Shown here: positions 5,961 through 15,791 of the stretch, piece after piece
How positions within the stretch are numbered: the stretch's first letter is position 1
Layout: each line of letters starts with the position of its first letter
Assembly (NCBI GenBank): GCA_037444775.1
Contig: JBBILU010000020.1
Location: forward strand, 1-21,607
Direction: 5' to 3'
DNA length: 21,607 nucleotides
DNA from: JBBILU01 sp037444775
GTDB taxonomy: Bacteria; Patescibacteriota; Gracilibacteria; BD1-5; UBA6164
Notes under the pieces: generated by a model
What the model saw: the letters and a program-made list of their open reading frames with translations, nothing else
Database searches by the model: none
Told to the model about the DNA's origin: nothing
Position numbers and translations under genes: made by a program

Positions 5961-8126
5961 TTATTTCTTCATACTTAATTGCAATTTTTCTTTTTCTATA
6001 TCTATATTAAGAATTTTTGTCTTAACTTTATCTCAAACTTTCACAAAATCCATAGGATTTTTTACAAAAACATCTGCTAATTCTGAAATATGAACAAGTC
6101 AATCATTTTTTAATCAAACATCAACAAAAGCTCCAAAAGCAACAACATTTCTAACAATTCATTCAAGAATATCTCAAACTTTTAATTCTTCTATTTTTAA
6201 TCACTTTTTAGCTTTTGTATGAGTAGAATTTATTCTCTTTTCTTTTCCTGCATTTTCCAAAGAATTTATTATAAATTTTACTGTTTCCTCTGTTACATCT
6301 GGATAAAGTTTTTTCATTTCTGGAGTAATTTGAATTCCTCATTTAATGATTTTATGCTCATCTCATTTATTAAAGGGGATTGTAGAGAATTTCTCCTTTA
6401 TATATCTTGCTAATTCATATTGTTCTGGATGAATATCTGTATTATCAAGAATTTCTTTACTTTCTGGAACTCTTAGAAATCAAATTGCTTGTTCATAAGC
6501 TTTATCTCACAAAACTTTTTTCAAAGCTTCTCTTGATGAATAAGGCCTATTTTGAAAAATCTTTTTTGCTTGTCTTTTATCAATTCAAGAAATATGATTA
6601 AGTAAATAAATTGAAGCTGAATTTACATTGATTCAAACCTCATTTACACAATCTTCAACTACAAATCAAAGTTTTTCTTCAAGTTTTTTTTCTGAAATAT
6701 CGTGTTGATACATTCAAACTCAGATGCTAGAAACAGGAACTTTTACAAGCTCAGAAAGTGGATCTATAAATCTTCTTCAAATAGAAATTGTTCATCTATC
6801 CAAACTATCCAAATCTTTGAATTCCTCTTCAGCAATTTTGCTAACACTATAAACAGAAGCTCAAGACTCATTAACTATATAAATATTATCTTGTAACCTC
6901 AATCCTAGCCCCTCTTCTCAAAGGAGAGGAGAATTTAAAATAGACTTTAAAAATTCTACCGTTTCATTACTAGCAGTTCAATTTCAAATTGCAATAACTT
7001 CTATTTGAAACTTTTTAATAATTTCTGAAACTTTATTTTGTATTTTTTCTAAATCATTTCACAAAATAAAAATTTTATCAAACAAAACTGGATTTCACAA
7101 TTTATCCAAAACACAAATTTTGCATCAAACTCTAAATCAAGGATCTATAGCCAAAATATTTTTTCAATATTCTGGTTTTGTCATAAGTAAACTTTTTAAA
7201 TTTGTTTGAAAAACTTTTATAGAATCATCTTCTCAAAGCTCATTTAAATCACTTCTTAACTCGTTTTCAACTGAAGAAAAAAGTGCTTCATAACCAATTT
7301 TGAAAGAAGTAGAAAGTTCTGAAATAATATTTTTGATAGGGGGATTTTGTAAGTTATACAAATATTTTTTAAAAGTTTTTTCAAAAATCATTTCATCTTT
7401 TTCTATTTTTACATTAAGAATTCATAAATTTTCTCATCTATTTAAAGCTAAAATTTGATAAGGTTTTAGCTTTGATAAGTTTAAACTGAAATCAAAATAA
7501 ATATCAAACTTAGAAACTTGTTCTTTATCTTTTTCATTCAGCTTTTCAAGCATTTTGTCAGATTTTTTACTTGAAGAAATTACTCAATACTTTTTCAATT
7601 CATCAATCAAAAAATGTCTAAGCTCTGAATTAGCTGAAATTTCTGCTCAAATTATTTCTTGGCTTCATTCTATTATTTCTTCTTTTGAATAATCTTTTAA
7701 TAAATCTTCTGGAATTTCAAGAATATTTTTTTTGATATTATCAGCAACAACTTGGAAACCTTTTTCAATTGCAATCATTGCTTTTGTTTTCTTTTTGCTT
7801 TTATAAGGCTTATAAATTTCTTCAACTTCTTTCAAAGAACTTGCTTTTAAAATATTTTGCATAAGTTCTTCTGTCATTTTTCACAATTCTGTAATTCAAT
7901 TAATTGCAGTATTTTTTGCATTATAAATATTTTCTTCTTTTTTTTGAAGTTCTATAATTTGTCTAATTTCATTTTCATCTAAATTCCCTGTTTTTTCTTT
8001 TCTATAACGAGAAATGAAAGGAACAGTTGCTCATTCTCAAATCAAATCCAAAACTACTTTTACTTGAAAAATCTTTAAATCTAAAGACTTAGCAACAACT
8101 TCTTCATAAATTGGTTTTTCTAACAT
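5961..8126 (-). CDS. tex: RNA-binding transcriptional accessory protein Tex
   Basis: A conserved cytoplasmic nucleic-acid-binding protein linked to transcription and RNA quality control; 721 residues, close to the usual 720-780. The N-terminus contains the family stretch GATVPFISRYRKE and EEIYKPYKSKKKTKA. A YqgF/RNase H-like domain begins near residue 320 (ILAIDPGFRVGCK) and runs to about 445, with the family signature ESGASVYS after it. Helix-hairpin-helix repeats follow. The C-terminal S1 domain (about 650-715) reads FGAFVDVG, DGLVHISEL and KVKTKILNID. UGA gives Gly in several conserved sites. An apparent in-frame insertion encoding SPLLGEEGLGLR lies just before ESGASVYS and looks like a palindromic mini-repeat (6893-6936). 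The start ATG 8126 gives the expected N-terminus. Confidence 0.96.
6893..6936 (-). repeat. In-frame palindromic mini-repeat inside tex
   Basis: On the + strand this reads CCTCAATCCTAGCC then CCTCTTCTCAAAGGAGAGG, an 8-bp hairpin with one G-T pair (6911-6918 with 6922-6929). It is much richer in G+C than its surroundings. The pattern CCTCA-CCTAGCCCCTCTCC-AAAGG-GAGAGG is familiar from dispersed mini-repeats in many bacterial genomes. Here it is translated as SPLLGEEGLGLR between the YqgF core and the ESGASVYS motif, a place where other Tex proteins have no such segment. Confidence 0.6.
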
Positions 8127-8162
8127 TTTGTTTAGTTAAATTTTAAATTTTTTAGTTCGTGC

Positions 8163-8190
8163 ATTATATATATTTAGGATTTTTTGTAAA
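8163..8190 (-). promoter_or_regulatory. Promoter of tex
   Basis: Read on the minus strand: TTTACA (8190-8185), a 16-base spacer and TATAAT (8168-8163), about 37 bases before the tex ATG. Box quality and spacing fit a sigma-70 promoter. Confidence 0.6.
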
Positions 8191-8201
8191 AAAGAAAACT
8201 A

Positions 8202-8233
8202 AAAAGAGTTAGAAAAATTTTTCTAACTCTTTT
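8202..8233 (-). terminator. Terminator of the PKD protein gene
   Basis: AAAAGAGTTAGAAA (8202-8215) pairs with TTTCTAACTCTTTT (8220-8233) around a four-base loop. It lies 11 bases after the stop at 8245-8247. The T-tract on the minus strand fits termination of this gene before the tex promoter. Confidence 0.7.
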
Positions 8234-8244
8234 CTTCATTTTTT

Positions 8245-10917
8245 TTACTCAATCTCAATTGAAATATTATCCTCTAAAATATTTCAGTTACTGAAAGTTA
8301 ATTGTAATTTTACATCATAAATTCAAGAATTTTTATATGAATGAGTCGGATTTGCATCATTAGAAACTTCTCCATCTCAAAAGCTCCAAAAATAAGCTGT
8401 TATTTGTCAATTAGATTCTTTTGATGAAAAATCAATTCATTGTCAAACAATAGTTTTTTTCATACTAGCAGTTATTTTTGCTAATTGAGGTCTTGGTTTT
8501 AATATTAACTTTTCTGTTGTTTCATACTTTTCTCAATCATCAGTTACTACTGTTAATTTAATTGTATATTCTCACGGAGAAGAATATTTATGTCATGGAT
8601 TTATTGCATCTCTTTCTTCAATAGTTCAATCACCATAATCATAAATAAATTTATCAATATTTTTTCATTTAACTTCACTTTTTGAAGCATCAAATCTAAC
8701 AATTGTTGGAGCATAACTATCTTCTTTTTCTAATCTTAATTTGATAATTGCATCTTTTTTAACGGCTTCTATATAAACTTTTTCTTTTACTTCTAATATT
8801 TCTCATTTAATTCTTCTATTTAGAAATTTATAAATAACATCAACTACATAATTTCATTCAAGATTCACAGTATAATTTACTAACTTTCCGGTTTTGTCAA
8901 TGCTTCAATCTGCTCAAAAGTCCCAATTTATTTCATCTAAAGAATACATAGGATCTGAAGACCTTATAAATCTTGCATCAAGTTTTAGTTCGTTTGGAAT
9001 TGGTAAATTATCTATAAAATATTCATTATTTGCTTCTAGATACCTCACATTATTTATTTCCTGATCTTCATCATGAAATTTTAGAATTCAAGATGTTTTT
9101 AGTCTTTTAGGAATTTTTACTGTTACTTTTATTGTTTTGGTTTTTCCTGAAGAATCGATTAGATCAACAGAAACTTCTTTATCTCAATAAGTATGAAATC
9201 TGGTTTTTATTTGTGAAGATTCTTCCAAGTTATCAACTTCTGCATTTTTTGAAATATTTTCATCTTCAAGTTTCCAAATAAATTTTTCAATAAATCAGTT
9301 TCAGAAATCTGTTGAAGGATTTTTAACTTTCAAAGTATATTTTAAATCGTCAATAGGATCTTGAACATAAATTATTTCTCATGAAATATTATTATCAGAA
9401 AAAGTTTTTACTATGAAAATTTTATCAAGAATCTCATCTTCTCTTCATTCTTTTCTAATATACATACCAAACATTGTTTCATCAAAAATTACTTTTGAAG
9501 GAATAAATTTTGGTCAACTAAAAGCTAAGTTTATTTTTTCTCACTGTTTTGTTTTATCTATAATATACCATTCTATTTGTCACAATTTTTCTAAATCAGA
9601 AGCATCAAATTTAACAGACTTTCATCAATTTTTTAATATTGTTTCAGTAACTTTTATAACACTTCAAATGCTAACAGGTTGAATATCTTCAATCTTTTTT
9701 TCTAAAGCTTGTCAAGTAGAATCAGTTCATATTGCTAATACTGTAACATTATAAGTTCATTTTTCTACAAATTCTTTTATTAAATGTGGATTTATTTCTT
9801 CAATTTTTTCTCAGTTAAAATCCCAAACATATTTTTTTATAGTAAATCATTTTGAAATTTCATTATTTGCCCAAACCGTTAAATCATATTTTAGAGTAAT
9901 TGGTCAAATAAGATTAGAAGTATCTGTAATTAAAGAAGTTCATTTATCAAATTGTCAGCTTGTTAACTTTGAATTGTCAAATATTTGGACATTTCAATAA
10001 GAAAGTTCTTGCCAATTTGGTAGAGAATCAATTTTTTTTGTTATTAACATCCAAGCACTTGCTGTTGAAAAAGTAAAAATAAGTAAAAAAATAGAAATAA
10101 TTAAATAAGAAATTCTTTTTCTTTTGTAACTTTTTTTTGTAAGTAAAAATTTGAATAAATAAATTGCTAAAACTATTGTTTCTACCAAAACTAAACTAGA
10201 AAAAATTATAGCAACTAATTTTGCAATAAAATTATTTATATCATTTAAACTAATTCAAAGAGAATAAAAGAATTTTACATCTTCCAAATTTTTTGCATTC
10301 ATTACAACAAAAGTAATAAATGCTCATCAAATAACCAAAGCAACAACTCAAATTGCTCAAATTACCCCTAATAATGTTCCAATTGACATTTTTTTTGCAT
10401 TTCAAGCATTTGGGTCAGTAATAATTTCAGAGACTTTTAAAAATAGTTTTTCTCAAAAATTAGAAGGAACTGTTTTACTAGATAAACTATATTTTTTTGT
10501 ATCAATTTTTAATTCTCAAATTCATTCTTGTTCTGCTTTTGTATCTTCAACTTGCAATCAAGTTACACTTTTTGCTTTTAAAATTATTCAAGAATAAACA
10601 GGAAACTTTATATATCTGGTTTCTTTTTCTACTTTATCTTTTCTAAAACTGATTTTTACATCATCCTGTCTAGGTTCTATAATAAAAAAATCATAAGATT
10701 CTCTATTAACTATTTCAATCAAATCTTCAAGAGAATTTGTATTAATATCAATAAATCATTCTGGAGCTATTTTTGAAACTTGCTCTTCTTTTGTTGAATT
10801 TGAAATATCTCAAACAACAGGAGTTTGAGCTAATAAATCATCTAGAGAATTTATTTCATTAGAAACTTGAGAATTTGTAGTTTCTACTTTTTCTCCCTCT
10901 TTCAATGGATCTAACAT
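8245..10917 (-). CDS. Membrane-anchored PKD-repeat protein with GspE/PilB-like N-terminal domain
   Basis: An 890-residue predicted cell-surface protein. Residues 62-166 resemble the N-terminal subdomain of type II secretion/type IV pilus ATPases: IIEPRQDDVKISFRKD corresponds to the SDIHIEP...RYRIDG segment, and SSKTVPSNFGEKLFLKV to the STLPT-GEK-VLR segment. No Walker A or B ATPase core follows. Three membrane helices lie at about 175-202, 225-250 and 262-283. The remainder is external and contains about six PKD-type repeats, recognisable by WDFNGE, IEWYII, FIWKLEDE, INWDFGADG, YDYGDG and FWSFGDGE. PKD folds usually mediate protein or carbohydrate contacts. Many PKD turn glycines are UGA-encoded, so a standard-code reading shatters the gene. 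The exact function is unknown; a pilus-associated or adhesive role is an inference. Confidence 0.85.
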
Positions 10918-11125
10918 AATGTTTTTTAATTAAAAAATAATTTCTTTAAAATATAGTAACATATTTTATTTTTAAGTGCAAATTTTTTAATTATATTGTT
11001 TTTATTTGTTAACAATGCTAATAAAGTATTTTTAATCAATATTTTCTAAAAAAATTTTTGATATAAATTGTAAATTAGAAAATGTTATGCTAAACTTTTG
11101 TTATATTATTTTTTTACTACTTTTT
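10918..11125. promoter_or_regulatory. Divergent intergenic region with a small palindrome
   Basis: About 208 bases between divergent genes must hold both promoters, but no box pair stands out among the many A/T-rich candidates. A perfect 10-bp palindrome TTGTTAACAA lies at 11006-11015 near the middle and could be an operator. That is weak evidence in such DNA. Confidence 0.3.
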
Positions 11126-12529
11126 ATGTTTTGAATTGAGATTTGAGTGCTAATAGTTTTGGTTTTGTCTTTGGGACTTGTCTGTTTATTTGAATTTATA
11201 AATGGTTTTCATGATACTGCAAATGCTGTTGCTCCTGTTATTTATACAAAATCTTTAAAACCAAAACATGCAATACTACTTTCTTGAATTTTAAACTTTT
11301 TAGGAGTTTTACTTTGAGGAATTGCAGTTGCTATGTGAATAATACATTTACTTCCTTTGGATGTAATAGCTGAACAGCCTACTGTTTTTAGTTTGTGTTT
11401 AATTGCTTCTCTTTTGCTTTCTGCAATTATATGGAATGCTTGAACTTGGTATTTTTGAATCCCTGCTTCAAGTTCACATTCACTTATTGGATCAATTTTA
11501 TGAGTTTCCATAGCAATGATGTTTTTACCTTTAGGATCAGAAAATACAGTAACTCCAAATTGGAATAAAGCAATAGAGGTTTTTCAATCTCTTTTGATTT
11601 CTCCAATAATTTGATTTACTCTTGCTGTATTTTTGATGTTTTTATCTTATAAACTAATTAATTCAAAAAAGTTTTTTAAATCTCCAAAAAAGTGAAAAGA
11701 AATTAAAAAACCAACAGTCTGACTTAGAGCTGTTTTAATTTGATCTTCTGCTTGGGTAAGTTTCGCACATTGAAGTAATGATTGACAAAAATGAGTTTGA
11801 ATAGCAATGCTTATAGTCATTTCACTTATTCCATCTACATTTGCAATAAATCCCGAAATAAAAGAAGAATCTTTAAGAAAAGATATTAGTTATATAGAAA
11901 CAACTCTAAAAGAAATTGAAAAAAATAATAAAAATGAAGAAATAGCAAAATCAATAAGTAATATTGAGTCTTTAAAATTAGTTATGGCTTCTGAAAATCA
12001 AATGAAAAAGAGAGAATATTTACTACAAACTCAAAAGTCTTTAACAAAAATAACATCTAAAGAATTCATTTTGATAAATAAAGCGAATGCAGGAGCAAGT
12101 AACGAATTGCAAAGTGAACAATTCAAAACATCTGTAGAAAATTTATCCAAATCTATAGACTATGCTCCAACTTGGATTATTCTTATGATTTCTATTTCTC
12201 TTTGACTTGGAACAATGATTTGACGGAAAAGAATTGCAGTTACTATTTGAGAAAAAATTGGAGATAAAAGAATGAATTATGCACAAGCTACAAATTCAGC
12301 TTTAATAACAGCTTGAACAATAACTGTAGCTTCAAATTTATGATTACCAGTTAGTACAACTCATATAATGTCTTCAAGTGTTGCTTGAACAATGATTTGA
12401 TGAAAATGAAGTTGAGTTCAAAAAGAAACTATAAAACATATTTTAATGGCTTGGATTCTAACTTTACCAGTAACTATATTTATAGCATTTACATTATTTT
12501 TTGTACTTTTTAAAATTTTTGTTCATTAA
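11126..12529 (+). CDS. PiT-family inorganic phosphate transporter
   Basis: A cytoplasmic-membrane permease importing inorganic phosphate with a cation, 467 residues. The two inverted signature repeats are present: GFHDTANA (27-34) near the N-terminus and HGSNDGQKGVGI (215-226). LPVSTTHIMSSSVAGTM follows near the C-terminus. About ten hydrophobic helices are visible. A charged external loop of about 120 residues (roughly 240-350) splits the halves, and the segment RKRIAVTIGEKIGDK matches PitA-type proteins. G216 and G220 are UGA-encoded. The single CGG codon seen in the window's genes (12224-12226) falls where PitA has Trp. An in-frame ATG at 11087 would add 13 hydrophobic residues; 11126 was chosen because it gives the usual family N-terminus. 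No regulatory PhoU-like neighbour is seen. Confidence 0.93.
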
Positions 12530-12586
12530 AAATAAATAATTTTTAAATCACTTATTTTGAGTGTATAAAAAATTTTGTGTACATAG

Positions 12587-12622
12587 AAAAATCTAAATAC
12601 TAATAAAGTATTTAGATTTTTT
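12587..12622. terminator. Bidirectional terminator between convergent genes
   Basis: AAAAATCTAAATAC (12587-12600) pairs perfectly with GTATTTAGATTTTT (12608-12621) around TAATAAA. The phosphate transporter ends 58 bases to the left, and the RND gene ends at 12624 on the other strand. The T-tract on each side suits both directions. Confidence 0.8.
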
Positions 12623-12623
12623 A

Positions 12624-15600
12624 TTAAAAAGTTTTCTTCTTTTTTATAAACATAAAATATAAAGTTGGTAAAACTAATAATGTAAAAAAAGTAGCAACAG
12701 ATAACCCAAAAATTATAGAGAGTCAAAGAGAAGTCCAAGTTGGATTACTGATTGTTAATGGAATCATTCAAAAAACTGTACATACACTGGTTAACATTAC
12801 AGGTTCCAGTCTTGATTTTCCAGCATCAACTATACTTTCTACGAAATCTATATTTTCAGCTAAATTTTGATTTATTTTATCAAAAAGAATTATTCAATTT
12901 CTTACAACTATTCAAAATAAGGCAACAAGTCAAATCATTCAAGGAAAAGAAAGAGGTTGTCAAAATAATGCAAGTCAATAAAAAACTCAAATCAAACTTA
13001 ATGGAATTGTTACTAAAACAAGTAAAGATTGCTTATAACTATCAAATAAAACAACTAAAGTTCAAACAACGAATAACATTCAAAATAGCATAGAAATCAT
13101 TAAACTTTGTACAGATTTTTGATTTTCTTCATTTGCTCAACCTGTTATAAATTCATATCAAATAGGCAAAGTATAAGCTTTCATTTTTTTATCAAATTCT
13201 GTTTTTATTGCTGTCCCAGTTGTATTTTTTGCAGCAGAAGCAGAAATAGTCAAAACTCTTTTCCCATCATCTCTGGTAATTGAAAAAACTGACTTTTTTA
13301 AATCTATTTCCATAATATCTCTTAAATAAACATATTGCCCGATATTATTTTTTATTTTCAAATCTTTTATTTTATCAATTGTATCAGTATAAGAATTTTC
13401 AAACTTAGAATTTATGGTAATTTCATCATTTCAAATATAAACTTTTGAACTTTCTGTTCACTTAACTGCATTTTTCACAAATAATGTTACTTGTGGAAGA
13501 GTTAAATTATTTACTTGTAATTTTAATGGATCAAATCATAATCTTATTTCTAAAGGTAAAGGTTTTCTTGAAGAATTTATATTTATAACTCAAGGAATTG
13601 TATTCAAAGTTTTTCTTACATCATTTCAAATTTTTTCTAATTTCATAAAATCTTCTCAAGCAATTTTTAATTCAAAATCAGATCAAGATGGAGGTCATCA
13701 GGTTGATTCCAAAACTGTAATTTTTGCTTCTTTAAAGTTTTCTAGATTTTTTCTAAGTCTATCCCCTATTTCCCCTGAAGTTTCTTTTCTTCAATATTCT
13801 TTTTTTATTAAATTTATTGTTATTGAAGCATAATTTGATGCTCAAATATCAGGTCAAGAATTTCTTCAAGAATCTAATCCTCAAATATTTACTGCATAAT
13901 TTTGTATCTCTTTTTCTAAAATTATTTTTTCTTCAATATTTTTTACTATATTACTTGTTGTTTCAAGATTTGTTCCGATTTCTGTTTCTATATTAAGTAA
14001 AATTGTATCAGAATCTGTTTTTGGGAAAAAGTCTTGTTTTACTATTCCAGTTCAAACAATTGCTAAACTAGAAATAAAAAGTATTAAAATAGAAAATAAA
14101 AATGTTTTAGCTGTTTTTTTATTATTTATTAGTTTTCTTAAACTTTTTTCATAAAAATTTTCTAAAGGTTTTGTATTTATTAATCATTTATCCAAAAAAG
14201 TTTCTACTCTTTTTCCTGTTTTGTTTTCATTTCTATTAAAAAAAACTGCTAAGGCTGGGTTTATAGTTAGAGCAACAACTAGAGAACTTAATAAAGTTAC
14301 AGTTATTATGAATGGAATTGAAAAAATAAACTTTCATATTATTCAAGTCATAAAAAGCATAGCCGAAAATATCCAAACAACAGTTAAAGTAGTTGAAATA
14401 ATAACTATTTTATAATCTCTAATTACAAGTAAGGCTGACTGGTAAGTATTAAATTTCCCAGTTTTTTTGTACTGATTTATTGCTGAAATTACAACTATAG
14501 CATCATCAACCAAAAGTCATAAAGATAGAATTAATGCAAACATTGATAAAAAGTTTAAGGTTTGTCATTCTATAGCCATAACAATAAAGGTTATAAGAAA
14601 AACTATTGGAGCAGCAATTCAAGCAACAAGAGCTTCTTTTATTCAAATAACAAGGAAAAGTATAATAAAAACAAGAAAAACAGTAATTAATCAATCTCTT
14701 ATCAAATGTGATAAATCCAATTTGATTCTTTCTGATAAATCTACGATAGTTGTAATTTTTAAATCATTTGGAAGTATTCATAATTTTTTTAATTCATCTA
14801 AAGATTTCTGTCATTCATCAACCAAATTCACAATAGATCAACCAGATTTCTTTACAACTCAAATAATTATTGCATCTGTAGATAATTCGGAAAACTTTCA
14901 TAATCTAGCTATATTTGATTTTTCTTTTGTAGTTTCTGTAACTTTTGCAACATCTTTTAAATAAATTACACTACTTCCTTGTTTTCAAACAATTAGATAA
15001 GATAATTTAGATACATCATAAAATCTTGAATCTAAGTTAATATTGTGTGTAAAGTTTCCAATATCATATTTTCAAATAGGAATTGTAATATTATTTGATT
15101 TTATTGCTGAATTAATAGAGTCAAGAGTTAATCAAAAAGATTCAAGTTTTGCAGGATCTACTGCAACCTGAAATTCAGTTTGTTCTCAACCAGTAATTTT
15201 TACTTCAGAAATCAAAGCATTTTCTTCTAATTTATCACCAATTTTTTTTGCATATTTATACAATTCTTTGGAATCATATTTTCAAGAAATAGCAAATGTC
15301 CAAACTGGAGTGTCAGAAAAACTTACTTCAGCAATATTTGGTTCTAAAGTATCTGATGGAAATTTGGATTTAACCAAATCAACTTTATCTTTCAAATCTC
15401 TAATAGCTTCTTTTGTATCAACACTTGATTTGAATTGAACTTGAATTGTTGCTAAAGAATTAAGGGAAGTTGAACTAATAGTATCAACTCACTTTATTTT
15501 TCATATTTCTTTTTCTAGTTTTTTTGTAATTAAATCTTCCATAGTTTCTGGACTTGCTCAAGGCAAAGCTACACTAACAACTCAAATTCAAATATTTACA

Positions 15601-15773
15601 TCAGGACTTGATTCCAAAGGTAAACTTCTAAAAGAAATTATTCAGGCTATTATTATTACAAAAATTATCAAAAATAATAATCTGAATTTTCTTAATAAAA
15701 ATGCAATAAATCATTTCTCTAAATTCTTGTCATATTCTAATTTTTCTAAATATTCCGAAATATTTTTTGACAT
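12624..15773 (-). CDS. RND-family efflux transporter (AcrB/MMPL-like permease)
   Basis: A proton-driven exporter in the cytoplasmic membrane, 1049 residues, the usual RND length. The N-terminus has a short cytoplasmic stretch, TM1 (about 30-48) and then RSLPLESSPDVNIGIGVVSVALPGASPETMEDLITKKLE split over the start of the porter domain, typical of the HAE family. TM4 carries GLLVDDAIVVI with the paired acidic residues D423-D424 used for proton relay. The duplicated second half ends with a helix containing GLSVATFFTLLVLPTLYF. It is the last gene of a three-gene operon, 18 bases after the repeat protein and co-directional with the adaptor gene. The substrate cannot be told. No outer-membrane channel gene is present, as expected if the cell has a single membrane. 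Confidence 0.93.
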
Positions 15774-15791
15774 ATTATTTTAATTATTTAA

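Noticed and set aside
8245..10917. Several short genes or a pseudogene in place of the PKD protein
   Set aside because: Apparent stops are all UGA and fall on expected glycines; with table 25 a single frame runs through with regular PKD repeats.
10918..11125. Clear promoters for the divergent PKD and phosphate transporter genes
   Set aside because: Many TATA-like boxes exist in this A/T-rich DNA, but none has a convincing -35 at proper spacing.
11242..11511. Minus-strand frame opposite the phosphate transporter
   Set aside because: The + strand encodes the conserved PiT sequence over the same bases; the antisense frame has no family-like sequence or context.
12752..13093. Plus-strand frame opposite the RND gene
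   Set aside because: The minus strand reads as the continuous second half of an RND transporter here.
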